From: JACCZH01 sp963729445
GTDB taxonomy: Bacteria; Chloroflexota; Chloroflexia; Thermomicrobiales; CFX8
Assembly: GCA_963729445.1 (NCBI GenBank)
Contig: CAVSNU010000005.1
Location: forward strand, 186,001-250,000
Direction: 5' to 3'
Length of the DNA: 64,000 nt
Position 1 is the stretch's first letter; every line of letters starts with the position of its first letter. Of the stretch, positions 52,380 to 60,931 are shown piece by piece. Position numbers and translations under genes: made by a program. The notes beneath the pieces are model-generated. The model was given only the letters and a program-made list of their open reading frames with translations, ran no database searches and was not told where the DNA came from.

Positions 52380-54170
52380 CTACTCATCGATCCAGGCGTC
52401 AGTCAGCTCCCAGTCCATCGCATTTGGATAGAAGATGACACCCTTCACCCGCTTGTTGATCACCGTATTCTTCGCGGGTGAGTAGAGCGGCAGGAAGATG
52501 GCTTCGTCCATCATGTAGCGCACGATCTCTTCCACGGCGGCATCCCGATCCGCATCGAGCGTCGTGCGCTGCTTGTCGATCAACGCGTCGAGTTTGGGGT
52601 CGTTCACGCGCGACCGGTTCAGACCGGAACCGCCATCTTTCGGGATCTGCGGTGAGTAGAAGAAAAAGGCCAGAATGTCCGGGTCAACGGTGTCATACCC
52701 AAAACGGAAGAGGTCATACTCGCCACTGTTCAGCGCTGCGGTGAGCGCCGCCTGCTCGAGCGTTTCGATGGTGACATCAATGCCGAGATCTTTCGCCTGC
52801 GCCTGGGCGAGGCTCGACCAGCGCACGTACTCTTCAGTCCCACCGGCAACCAGCGTCACCTGAAACGGCTTGCCGTCGCGTTCGATGATGCCGTCGCCAT
52901 CGGTGTCCTCCCAGCCGGCTTCCGCCAGCATCGCCTTGGCTTTCTCAAGGTCGTACTGCGGACCCTCCTCCTGCTCGCCCGCCCAGTAGTGCGGGAGAGC
53001 CGGCACGATCGACCCGTACATGACCGTGCCCTGACCGTTCTCCATAACCTGCAAGAAACGCTGCCGGTCGAACCCATGCATCAGCGCCTTGCGGGTCGCT
53101 GGGTCGTCGAAGGGCCAGCGGTCCATGTTCCAGGCCAGCGCAGTGAGTGCGCCGGATGGCCTCGTCAGGATCTCAAAGTTAGAATCACCGGCAAACTGGT
53201 CATAGAACTGGTTCGGAAGGAATGCCATATCCAGCTCACCACTCTGCAGACCGGCGACGATCGTGCTCTGCTCGGCAATGAACTTGAAGAAGATCTCATC
53301 GAGGTACGCTACACCCTTGTTCTCCAGGAATCCCGGACCCCAGGCGTAATCTTCATTGCGGACAAGCGTCAGGTGATCCCCGGCGAGCCACTCCTTGAAC
53401 TTGAAGGGGCCGGCCCCAACCGGGTTGCGCCCGAAATCCTCGCCAAATTTCTCGCGCGCTTCCGGCGGATGGATTCCGAACCAGGCGTCCCAGAACAGGT
53501 GGCTAGCCATCGGACCGTACGGTTCAGGTGAAGAAATCGTGAACGTGAAGTCGTCCGGGGTATCGAAGGTCGGTTCTGGCGGGAGGTAGATGCCGGTAAC
53601 CCAGGTAGCGTTTGCCGGATCCACAGCGTACTCATAGATGCTCCGGACGACATGTGCATCGAACGCGCTACCGTCGTGGAAGACAATGCCTTCCTTGATT
53701 TTGAACGTCCAGGTGAGCAGGTCGTCCGAGACCTCGATGGATTCGCTCATCGGCCCGACGATGTACTCGGAGCTGTATGGATCCTGGACCATCAGGGAGT
53801 CGAACACCAGACCCACGATGTTGCCTTCGAGCACGCCTGAAATGTACTGGGGGTCGAGTGAGGTTGGCTCGGTGTAGCCAATGCGCAACGTGCCGCCGCG
53901 CTTAGGCTCGCCCGCAGGGGACTCGCCGGAGCCGCTCTCCGCAGGAGTAGATTCGGCAGCTTGACCGGAGTCCCCGGTGGACGTCGTCGAGGCGCCGCCC
54001 GGTTCCTCGTCGTCGGACCCGCACGCCGCCAGGATTGATGGGATGGTCGCGCCGGCGGCGACTCCAGCAGCGAGCTTGAGCAGGAGACGTCGACTCACTT
54101 TCTCACCGCTGCGAAACACGATACTCCGCTTTGTTGGGTCATAATCCGGCAAGCTATTCCTCCTCAACAA
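52380..54170 (-). CDS. Dpp-family substrate-binding lipoprotein
   Basis: The 596-residue protein has SRRLLLKL, a hydrophobic stretch and lipobox LAACGS, a short Ser/Thr/Glu linker, and a family-5 binding domain (GIVFHDGSAFDAHVV, GAGPFKFKEW, TRKALMHGFDRQRF). The leader before the twin Arg is longer (about 26 residues) than in the other five. The preceding gene on the strand encodes an Ntn hydrolase, and the next two are its permeases. Confidence 0.9.
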   Translation of the reverse strand: MLRRNSLPDYDPTKRSIVFRSGEKVSRRLLLKLAAGVAAGATIPSILAACGSDDEEPGGASTTSTGDSGQAAESTPAESGSGESPAGEPKRGGTLRIGYTEPTSLDPQYISGVLEGNIVGLVFDSLMVQDPYSSEYIVGPMSESIEVSDDLLTWTFKIKEGIVFHDGSAFDAHVVRSIYEYAVDPANATWVTGIYLPPEPTFDTPDDFTFTISSPEPYGPMASHLFWDAWFGIHPPEAREKFGEDFGRNPVGAGPFKFKEWLAGDHLTLVRNEDYAWGPGFLENKGVAYLDEIFFKFIAEQSTIVAGLQSGELDMAFLPNQFYDQFAGDSNFEILTRPSGALTALAWNMDRWPFDDPATRKALMHGFDRQRFLQVMENGQGTVMYGSIVPALPHYWAGEQEEGPQYDLEKAKAMLAEAGWEDTDGDGIIERDGKPFQVTLVAGGTEEYVRWSSLAQAQAKDLGIDVTIETLEQAALTAALNSGEYDLFRFGYDTVDPDILAFFFYSPQIPKDGGSGLNRSRVNDPKLDALIDKQRTTLDADRDAAVEEIVRYMMDEAIFLPLYSPAKNTVINKRVKGVIFYPNAMDWELTDAWIDE

Positions 54171-54200
54171 GACCTTGACATCAGCTCTATCGCCATTGGG

Positions 54201-55178
54201 TTAGACGCGAGAATGCGCTCGAACCTCCTTCATGAGTCCTGACCGCAGATACTTGACTGCGAGCGGAGTGATGCGTCCGTCAGTGGTCACGTACTCACCC
54301 GGCTCAAGGTCGGCGAGGTCGAACGGCAGGTAGGTGCCCCACGAGCGGTCCTGGTACAGCTGCTGCTCTGGAGATTCCGGTTCCGGACCGCCCGGCCAGC
54401 CGTAGCAGTACCAGAAACGTCCTTTGCTGGGCTCGATAATCTCGGAGCTGACCGTCCCGCCCCAGAACGGCCGGTCGCCGTTGGGGTTTCCACGAGCACA
54501 GATAGAGACGCCGATGCGGTCATGACCCTCCTGGTCAGCCGTGATTGCCGTCAGCGACTCAACGCTGATCGAGCCCTGTTGCTGACCGATCAGGTCGCAG
54601 GCGCGCTGGTAGCGATGCACGGATGATTCGCGGAACTCGGGACTTCCAACCGGCACCATGACGTCGGAGATCCAGTGATTCGCGCGGGCAATGACCCCGT
54701 CTCGAGCACGAGTTTCAACGTGCATGGTCTTCGTGCTGATCTCGACAAGCGCGATCTCTCCGCGAGCATCGGCAAACAGGAAGTTCCCGTGGTAGGCACG
54801 CGGATAGCGCTCCACGAGCGCTAGCGCGTCGTCAATCGTCGCGGCCTGCGAGAGCAGGAGCCGGCCAAACTGGTTCAAGGGGACGCCGATCGCTTCGCGG
54901 TCGTTGGGTTCGGTGGACGGCATCACATACGCCCAGGTGTAGGCAAAGCCCGCCGAGTTCAGGCCACGGGTGTGCATCTCATTGAACGACACCGGCGGTG
55001 GAGGCGAAATAATCTGGGTAGCGATGAAGCGATAGCCGTCGTCTGGCTCCACGACAACAAGCCGGGTGCGAGTCGTGAATGGGTCGTCACTGTTGCTCCA
55101 CACGAGCACCGAACCGTCCGCTGTGGCCGCGCCACTGGCTGCGCCAATTGTGCATGCGTCGATTGCCTGGTGGTCCAT
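54201..55178 (-). CDS. Ntn-hydrolase-fold amide hydrolase (C45/C69-like)
   Basis: The 325-residue protein has a Cys at residue 9 (DACTIGAASG), then TADGSVLVWSNSDDP, which matches the N-terminal nucleophile and first strand of Ntn hydrolases of the C69/C45 type. A later FLFADARGEIALVEIS resembles the acyltransferase/C45 family. These enzymes cut peptide or other linear amide bonds; a propeptide of eight residues would have to be removed to expose the Cys. AAGGAG lies five bases before ATG 55178. It heads the minus-strand operon with the Dpp transporter and is divergent from the IclR regulator. The family call is firm at fold level, loose beyond that. Confidence 0.7.
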   Translation of the reverse strand: MDHQAIDACTIGAASGAATADGSVLVWSNSDDPFTTRTRLVVVEPDDGYRFIATQIISPPPPVSFNEMHTRGLNSAGFAYTWAYVMPSTEPNDREAIGVPLNQFGRLLLSQAATIDDALALVERYPRAYHGNFLFADARGEIALVEISTKTMHVETRARDGVIARANHWISDVMVPVGSPEFRESSVHRYQRACDLIGQQQGSISVESLTAITADQEGHDRIGVSICARGNPNGDRPFWGGTVSSEIIEPSKGRFWYCYGWPGGPEPESPEQQLYQDRSWGTYLPFDLADLEPGEYVTTDGRITPLAVKYLRSGLMKEVRAHSRV

Positions 55179-55479
55179 CACCGCTCCTTACCGCAGAGTC
55201 AGCCGATTCGCTCGGATGACCGAGAGATATACCGTGCCCACTTGCCACACGAGTCCGTCACCCGGTCTGCCTCCGCTCCCTGCGGGGGCCAAGACCAAGG
55301 GGCCATCGTTACCTGGACCGCGACTGTGATGTCATGCGCTGGCGAGGATGGCTGACGTGTCGCGCATTATGCAACTCTGTTTCTTATTGCGAGACAAGTT
55401 ATCATGTATCATGGATGCTGTCAATACAGTGCCGGCCGGCCGGTCATGCAACGCAGCTAGGAATCGATTCTGGTGTGGG
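55179..55479. promoter_or_regulatory. divergent control region of the Ntn hydrolase/transporter operon and the IclR gene
   Basis: About 300 bases. On the minus strand TTGACA (55424-55419), a 17-base spacer and TAACTT (55401-55396) form a weak promoter candidate for the operon. The same stretch holds the direct repeat ATCATG-TATCATGG near 55402-55415, a possible regulator site. Neither is strong evidence. Confidence 0.35.
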
Positions 55480-56289
55480 ATGAGCGAGCGCGATAAAAAT
55501 TCGATCCAGTCGGTTCAACGGGCGCTGACGATTCTGTCCCACTTCACACACGATCATCATCGCTGGACGGTCACGGACATGGCGCGTGCCACCGGCTTGC
55601 ACAAGAGTGTCGTGGCCCGGCTTCTCTCGACCATGGCGCAGGAGGGGTTCCTCGTACAGGACCCTGTCTCGAAGGCGTACAGCGTCGGTCCTCAGGCGTT
55701 CGCCGTTGGCAGCGCGTATCAACCCTATGCGGTGTTTCATCAGATCACGCGCCCGGTGATGGATGATCTGACGATGCGCACCGGGCACTCAACGACCATC
55801 GGCGTGCCGGCCGACCGGCACTTCATGGTGATCGACGCGTTCGAGTCGCGGTCGTCCATCCGTGTCGCGTTTGAGATTGGCGCGCGCCCCTACTACCACG
55901 CGGCCGCCATCGGCAAGCTGCTTCTCGCCGCGATGCCGCCCGAGCAGGTGCTGGATATTGTGGGGCCAGACCCACTGGTGCAGGTCACGCCGCATACGAT
56001 CGGTTCAATCGAGGACCTGGTGGTTGAGCTCGACTCCATCCGGCGGAGCGGTGTCTCGATCAGCCGCGAAGAATCGATCATCGGGGTAGGCTCGGTCGCC
56101 GCCGGGATCGCGGACGCAACCGGAACCTGGATCGCCGGAATCTCGAGCGTGTATCCGATACATGTCGTCTCTGACGAAGAGGTCGAGCGCATCGCGACGA
56201 TGACGCTCGAGGCTGCTCAACAGATATCCGCACACCTGGGCAGATTTACGGCACGCGCCCATCCAACTGCCCGCTCGCTGGCTTCCTGA
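55480..56289 (+). CDS. IclR-family transcriptional regulator
   Basis: The 269-residue protein starts with a winged-helix HTH (IQSVQRALTILSHF, then WTVTDMARATGLHKSVVARLL) and ends with the IclR effector domain (VPADRHFMVIDAFES, AAIGKLLLAAMPPEQV, GVGSVAAGIADATG). IclR proteins usually sense a small carboxylate or the pathway substrate. ATG 55480 is chosen because it precedes the HTH directly; an upstream in-frame start at 55348 would add 44 residues of no character. It lies divergently from the Ntn hydrolase/Dpp operon, which it most probably controls. Confidence 0.85.
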   Translation: MSERDKNSIQSVQRALTILSHFTHDHHRWTVTDMARATGLHKSVVARLLSTMAQEGFLVQDPVSKAYSVGPQAFAVGSAYQPYAVFHQITRPVMDDLTMRTGHSTTIGVPADRHFMVIDAFESRSSIRVAFEIGARPYYHAAAIGKLLLAAMPPEQVLDIVGPDPLVQVTPHTIGSIEDLVVELDSIRRSGVSISREESIIGVGSVAAGIADATGTWIAGISSVYPIHVVSDEEVERIATMTLEAAQQISAHLGRFTARAHPTARSLAS

Positions 56290-56294
56290 CAGGC
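56266..56294. repeat. 29-bp direct repeat, copy 1
   Basis: ACTGCCCGCTCGCTGGCTTC... at the 3' end of the IclR gene matches 57298-57326 with two differences. It spans the stop codon of the IclR gene. Confidence 0.6.
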
Positions 56295-56642
56295 TCGCGA
56301 ACGGGCCCGTCCAGCCCTCCACCGGTCATCCCCACGCCGAGGCCAAGGAGGGTCCCGAAGCATGAGCCCATCATCGGACAGGTGATCAGACTCGCGCGTT
56401 TCTGAGCCCGCTCACCTGTCTGCTTGTGGTACGTGGGTGTAGCTCTATTGGTCCGAGAAATCCGACGGGCACCGTGCCTGGCAGATCGGACCTCGATCCA
56501 CAACCACAGACCCCTCACTCCTGCCCCGCATATGAGGAAGGCGAACGGTATCGAGAGATTCCTATAACGAACGGAAAACTGCCTCCGCTGCTCCTCAAAC
56601 GTGCCACGCTTATAGTGGTGCGGGTCTTGGCTGGAGATGGAG
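56290..56642. other. intergenic region with 9-bp inverted repeat
   Basis: About 350 bases without a supported gene. GACAGGTGA at 56377-56385 faces TCACCTGTC at 56412-56420, a possible weak hairpin after the IclR gene. Confidence 0.4.
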
Positions 56643-57425
56643 ATGCTCGTTCTCTGGTTTATCGAGGATTCGATCGTCGCGCGGGTGGTACAGCGGGTAA
56701 CTGGTTCTCCATACAGTCACGTCGCGATCGCGGTCAGCGGCGTCGTCTACGAGTGTGTTCGCCGCGGGGTCGTGGCACACGAGGGAGACGCGGCGACGGC
56801 CAGGATCAGTGAGGCTGACGCCGCCAAGTATCTGCCGGTGCCCGAACAGGACGAGTATCAGATCGGGTGGTGGCTGCGCCATCGGGTCGGGCAGCGGTAT
56901 TCGGTCGGTTGCTTCATCTCCGCCGGCCTGGCCAAGGTAACCGGCTACGACTTCGTGATCGCCCTCAGAAATACCTACATCTGTAGCGGCCTGGTCGCCA
57001 CTGCCCTCCAGGTCGGCGGCTACCTTCCCGCGATCGATCCGAGACTCGAGACACCAGCCTCCCTCGCCGCGACCTTCAACCCGGACCCGGTCCACCCTGT
57101 GTCTCTGGTGGGGAGTGCAGGTAGAGTGCCGCGTATGGTCGATGAGCCGAAGCAGCGACAGCGGTACGAAGAGTCGGAGGCAATTCGGAAGGGGATTCGG
57201 CGCCGTCGCGAGGAGCTGGCTCAAACCACCGAATCCTTTGAAGAGAGATTCACCCGGCTGCAGGACGAGGTCGATCGATGGAAGCTGAAGTACATACACT
57301 GCCCGCTCACTCGCTTCCTGACAGGCCGGCTGTCATGGATGAGACAAGCCGGGGCAGAGGCCGCAGTGCGGCCTCTGCCCCGGAGCCGGTTTCTCGGCAC
57401 TGACATGTCGTCAAACGCAAGCTAG
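56643..57425 (+). CDS. permuted papain-like (YiiX/NlpC-type) hydrolase with coiled-coil tail
   Basis: The ~260-residue protein has the His of the permuted Cys-His fold at His26 (GSPYSHVAIA) and the Cys at Cys114 (TYICSGLVATAL), the order seen in YiiX/LRAT-like members of the NlpC/P60 group. Residues about 190-218 are rich in Arg, Glu and Lys and predict a coiled coil. Such enzymes cut peptide or lipid-ester bonds at the envelope, though no signal peptide is visible. The last ~40 residues are read through a 29-bp repeat and a 17-bp hairpin and look acquired. ATG 56643 has GGAG at seven bases; ATG 56637 is an alternative. The 3' end overlaps msrAB by four bases. Confidence 0.65.
   Translation: MLVLWFIEDSIVARVVQRVTGSPYSHVAIAVSGVVYECVRRGVVAHEGDAATARISEADAAKYLPVPEQDEYQIGWWLRHRVGQRYSVGCFISAGLAKVTGYDFVIALRNTYICSGLVATALQVGGYLPAIDPRLETPASLAATFNPDPVHPVSLVGSAGRVPRMVDEPKQRQRYEESEAIRKGIRRRREELAQTTESFEERFTRLQDEVDRWKLKYIHCPLTRFLTGRLSWMRQAGAEAAVRPLPRSRFLGTDMSSNAS
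57298..57326. repeat. 29-bp direct repeat, copy 2
   Basis: ACTGCCCGCTCACTCGCTTC... differs from 56266-56294 at two positions. It lies inside the reading frame of the papain-like gene, just after its coiled coil. Confidence 0.6.
57349..57383. terminator. 17-bp perfect hairpin at the convergent gene ends
   Basis: CCGGGGCAGAGGCCGCA faces its exact complement around one base. It is 39 bases beyond the msrAB stop and inside the last codons of the papain-like gene, so it may serve as terminator for msrAB. Confidence 0.65.
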
Positions 57426-58498
57426 GCGTCACCCTTGCGTTCCTGGAGATCCATCGCGACGCTGTTCATGCACCAGCGCTGACCGCCCGCCTCCTGGGGC
57501 CCGTCGTCGAAGACATGCCCGAGGTGCGAGTCGCAGCGCGCGCAGCGCACTTCGGTGCGAATCATCCCGTGTGAGCGGTCCTCGATCAACGTCACGGCAT
57601 CCGGCGAAACCGCCTCGGTGAAACTTGGCCAGCCGCAGCCGGAGTGGTATTTCGTCTGGCTGTCAAACAGCAGATTCCCACACGCCGCGCAGTGATACAG
57701 ACCATCGTCGTCGGTGTCGACGTACTCGCCAGCGAACGGTCGCTCGGTAGCTGCCAGCCGCAACACTGCGTAGGCCTCCGGGGAGAGCCGTTTCCGCCAC
57801 TCCTCATCCGTCTCCGGCAGTGGCTTGAGCGCGTAGCCGGAAACGTCGGTGGTCATCGCGGGGATTGGACAGGTGACACCGGTCCCGGCGAGCCCGCAGT
57901 AGCCGTTCGGCACCTTGTGCAGATACTGCTGGTGGTACTCCTCGGCGTAATAGAAGGGGCCGGCAGCGGCAATCTCCGTCGTGACATCGTCGTGTCCCGT
58001 GCGTTGGAGCTCAGCGTTGTAAGCGTCGCGCAGCGCCTGGGCGCTGCGCTGCTGCTCGTCGTCGGTGTAGTAAATCGCGGATCGATACTGCGTGCCGACG
58101 TCGTTACCCTGCCGCATGCCCTGGGTCGGGTCATGCGCTTCGAAGAAGGTCCGCAGCAGCTCTGTGTACTGGACCTTCTGTGGATCGAAGGCGATGAGCA
58201 CGGCCTCGGCGTGACCGGTGCGGCCGGAGCACACCTCTTCGTAGGTCGGATACGGGGTGAAGCCTCCTGTATAACCCGCTGCCGTGGTGTAGACCCCGTC
58301 GAGGGTCCAGAACAGCCGCTCCGCCCCCCAGAAACACCCGAGCGCAACAACAGCGGTCTCCAGCCCCTCGGGAAACGGCGGTTGCAGCGGTGTGCCGAGT
58401 ACTTCATGCCGCTCCGGCACCGCAAATGGCGACTGTGCGCGGCCCGGCAGTGCCTCTTCCGGCGCGATCATTTTGGCCCTGGTGCGATTGAAGAACAC
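57422..58498 (-). CDS. msrAB: fused methionine sulfoxide reductase MsrA-MsrB
   Basis: The 358-residue protein has the MsrA domain first, with catalytic Cys55 in GCFWGAE and resolving-type Cys in YCGLAGTG, then the MsrB domain from about residue 215. The MsrB part has two zinc CxxC pairs (HCAACGN and RCARCDS), the HSGCGWPSF and SHLGHVFDDGP motifs and catalytic Cys343 in RWCMNSVAM. It repairs both stereoisomers of methionine sulfoxide in the cytoplasm, as it has no signal. ATG 58498. It belongs to the housekeeping/stress part of the window. Confidence 0.95.
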   Translation of the reverse strand: MFFNRTRAKMIAPEEALPGRAQSPFAVPERHEVLGTPLQPPFPEGLETAVVALGCFWGAERLFWTLDGVYTTAAGYTGGFTPYPTYEEVCSGRTGHAEAVLIAFDPQKVQYTELLRTFFEAHDPTQGMRQGNDVGTQYRSAIYYTDDEQQRSAQALRDAYNAELQRTGHDDVTTEIAAAGPFYYAEEYHQQYLHKVPNGYCGLAGTGVTCPIPAMTTDVSGYALKPLPETDEEWRKRLSPEAYAVLRLAATERPFAGEYVDTDDDGLYHCAACGNLLFDSQTKYHSGCGWPSFTEAVSPDAVTLIEDRSHGMIRTEVRCARCDSHLGHVFDDGPQEAGGQRWCMNSVAMDLQERKGDA

Positions 58499-58826
58499 GT
58501 TTCTACCTCCGTGGTTGAAGCTGGCGAGCGTTGCGCAACTGGTTCTCCGCCAACCGTGTTTGCCGCCGTAGAGATACCAATCTCAGGATAGTGTACCGCC
58601 ACAGGTCAGCGCTGCGGGACACTGGCAGCTCGTCCAGCAGAAGGATTTTGTTCGACACGTAATGCTAACTTCCGCTGTGCTGGTTATGCCAACACCAGAC
58701 TCGCCCGCGCGACAGCCGCGACTCGTTGTCTCGTGCAGCGCGGCGCACGTCAGAACCTGGCCCGGCGCATTGCATGTGTTGAAGACTGCTGGGGACCTCG
58801 CGAGGCGTCGGAACACACCGTAGAGG
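58499..58826. other. intergenic region without recognised gene
   Basis: About 330 bases between msrAB and the small zinc-ribbon-like gene. The first 80 bases should hold the msrAB promoter. I see no gene or repeat. Confidence 0.35.
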
Positions 58827-59048
58827 CTAGAAGGGAATACCGCAGCTCTGCTCCGCAGAACGGCTCCACTGCAGGAGGTCCTCATACTCGTCCTCATCAA
58901 GCGAGAACATCCGCTTGCAATCGGGACAGGTCACGACGAAGAGACAGTCACCGCGTGTTTCACACAACTCGGCAACGTCCCCAAAAAGATCCTTCGAGCA
59001 CAGGTGTTCTCTGACGAGGTCGACGTTCGGTGATGTGAGCGACGGCAT
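58827..59048 (-). CDS. small protein with single CPxC pair
   Basis: A 73-residue product with FVVTCPDCKRMFSLDEDEY in its second half; the first half has LVREHLCSKDLFGDVAELC. The CPDC pair plus nearby Cys residues suggest a metal-binding or redox function, but I do not recognise a family. ATG 59048 has GTGGAG four bases upstream and is preferred to a longer frame starting at 59165. Its neighbours are an SRPBCC gene and msrAB. Confidence 0.5.
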   Translation of the reverse strand: MPSLTSPNVDLVREHLCSKDLFGDVAELCETRGDCLFVVTCPDCKRMFSLDEDEYEDLLQWSRSAEQSCGIPF

Positions 59049-59211
59049 TGCACTCCACCCCTTCCGAGGATCAGCGATTGTTATGTCTTCGTCTATAGTA
59101 CACCCGACGTGCAGGCCTGCAAGACGCGCCCGGATGTCTGGCAACGTAGCCCACCACCCCGGCATGACTCAAGACGTCGTCGCACACCGCTTCAGACACC
59201 GCCGCTTTCCG

Positions 59212-59649
59212 CTAGGCCCCCTGGCTCTCCAGGAGCTCGCGCAATTTCGCCAGGTCCATCTTCAGCTGGTTGTTGACATTGCGGGTGACCATCGAGCGCA
59301 GCAACCTGGGGATGTTGCTATCGTCCGCCTCGGTGACGTTACGGACGAGCGTTCCGCCTTCGGTTGGCTCTACGGTGAACGTCGTCTGCGCGGGCACGGG
59401 TCCCGACGCGCTCTTCTGGGCATACACGCGGTTGGGCTCAAGTGTGGTGACGATCTGCTGGACATCTCCGGCCTGGCCCATAAACGCCAGACTCAGCGTA
59501 TAGGTGCTGCCTTCCTGAACCGGGCCGGGCGACACATCCTTGACCCCCTGCACCGCGCCTACCCAGTCTGGTTGCCGCTCGACATCACTGATGAAGGCAA
59601 ACACCCGTTCAACGGGTTGTTTGATGATCACACTCGCCTCAAGACGCAC
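59212..59649 (-). CDS. SRPBCC (polyketide cyclase/dehydrase-like) lipid-transfer fold protein
   Basis: The 145-residue protein shows the SRPBCC pattern: IKQPVERVFAFISDVERQPDW at the N-terminus (the IxAPxExVWxxLxDxxxxPxW motif), a central beta region and the C-terminal helix RNVNNQLKMDLAKLRELLES. Proteins of this fold bind hydrophobic ligands in a cavity. The ligand and role are unknown. ATG 59649. It is alone on the minus strand before the stress-envelope genes that start at 59893. Confidence 0.8.
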   Translation of the reverse strand: MRLEASVIIKQPVERVFAFISDVERQPDWVGAVQGVKDVSPGPVQEGSTYTLSLAFMGQAGDVQQIVTTLEPNRVYAQKSASGPVPAQTTFTVEPTEGGTLVRNVTEADDSNIPRLLRSMVTRNVNNQLKMDLAKLRELLESQGA

Positions 59650-59892
59650 CGGTTCACCAGCCCTTCAAGAACACAAAACTCCAGTGTATCGCCCTCGATC
59701 TCAGACCGCTCGTCCTACGGCATCCAGTGCTGCGGGTCTTGCCAGCACCACGTGAGGTGCATGAAACAATCTATATCTCCATTTATGCCCAGCACATATA
59801 ACTTTATACTCGTTATGGATACTCGTACGCCGTAAGCTCAATACGATACGTGCACATAACGCTTGGGCAAGTAGCGAGAGGAGTGAGTAGAC

Positions 59893-60426
59893 ATGGTTGA
59901 CCGAGAAGACCCACGACGCGGCACCCCTCACACGGGGAACGTCCCGCCCCAGACCGGCTCAGATTTGGGAGCGGCGCGAGGACCTGTACCTGGCGCGGCG
60001 GGACAACAGCAAGGTGGACAGGATCAACGGCCCCGCGCTACGGATCCTGCCCGGCTCGACGACGTAGCCAGAGAGGCGAAGGACACGGTGGTAGATGTTG
60101 CTGCCACTGGGCGCGACAGGGCGAGCGACATGCCCCGCAGCGCGGCCGAGGCCGTCGACGCCCGGCGAGACCAGGCTGCGAACGCGATCGATACCGCGGC
60201 GGATCAGCTTCGCGAGCGAGGTGAGAGTCTGCCGGGTGGAGAGCGCACCACCGAAATCGCGTCCAGGGCTGCCGAGAAAGTCGAAGCGACGTCCGAATTC
60301 CTGCGCGAGCGCGACGTCCAGGACATCGTATCCGATCTCGAGACGTTTGTTCGCAGTCACCCAACGCAGTCGCTCGTTGCGGCAGGGATCGCCGGTTTCC
60401 TCTTCGGCCGAATGCTCCGCGGCTAA
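59893..60426 (+). CDS. DUF883/ElaB-like envelope stress protein
   Basis: The 177-residue protein has a low-complexity N-terminus (Gly/Pro/Gln rich), a long Ala/Glu/Arg-rich region of alpha-helical repeats, and a single C-terminal membrane helix (SHPTQSLVAAGIAGFLFGRML). This is the layout of ElaB/YqjD/DUF883 proteins that anchor in the inner membrane. GAGAGGAG precedes ATG 59893 at nine bases. It leads a row of five or six similar small membrane and stress genes. Confidence 0.75.
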   Translation: MVDREDPRRGTPHTGNVPPQTGSDLGAARGPVPGAAGQQQGGQDQRPRATDPARLDDVAREAKDTVVDVAATGRDRASDMPRSAAEAVDARRDQAANAIDTAADQLRERGESLPGGERTTEIASRAAEKVEATSEFLRERDVQDIVSDLETFVRSHPTQSLVAAGIAGFLFGRMLRG

Positions 60427-60454
60427 CCTGCTCCGCTCCGGAAGGATGACGCTC

Positions 60455-60931
60455 ATGAACGCAGCAAACGAGCCTCAAGAGGCGCCCGGCTCCGATTTTG
60501 TCGTGGACCCGGCTGGCAGTCCGCGAGGTGAACAGCCGGCCGGAATCGGCGATGATCTACGCTCCATTCCGGAATTGGTGAGTGGCGTCGTCGAGAACGT
60601 GCAGAATATTGTCCGCTCCGAGGTGCAACTTGCGAAGGCCGAGTTCCGCGAAGAGGCTCAGACGGCAGCCAGAGCTGCCAGCATGCTGGCAGCGGGCACC
60701 ATTTTGGGCATCTACGCGCTCGGCTTGCTCCTGATGACGATCGTCTGGCTGCTTGCGACCCAGATGTCCAACTGGCTTGCAGCCCTGATCGTCACGGTCG
60801 TTGTCGCCGCAGTTGCCGCGACTCTGGTGATGCTGGGTAGATCGCGTCTAGAGGAAGTCGATCTCAAGCCGGAGCGCACGGTTGAAAGCTTGAAGGAGGA
60901 CGTCGAATGGGTGAAACAACAGACGCGATAA
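60455..60931 (+). CDS. phage-holin-III/DUF1469-like membrane protein
   Basis: About 158 residues: an amphipathic helix LVSGVVENVQNIVRSEVQLAKAEF is followed by two predicted membrane helices around residues 80-130. This is the YqjE/DUF1469 (putative actinobacterial holin superfamily III) pattern. ATG 60455 with GGAAGG nine bases upstream. The gene overlaps the next by 25 bases. It is typically encoded between DUF883- and DUF3618-like proteins, as here; the role is unknown, perhaps membrane stress. Confidence 0.75.
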   Translation: MNAANEPQEAPGSDFVVDPAGSPRGEQPAGIGDDLRSIPELVSGVVENVQNIVRSEVQLAKAEFREEAQTAARAASMLAAGTILGIYALGLLLMTIVWLLATQMSNWLAALIVTVVVAAVAATLVMLGRSRLEEVDLKPERTVESLKEDVEWVKQQTR

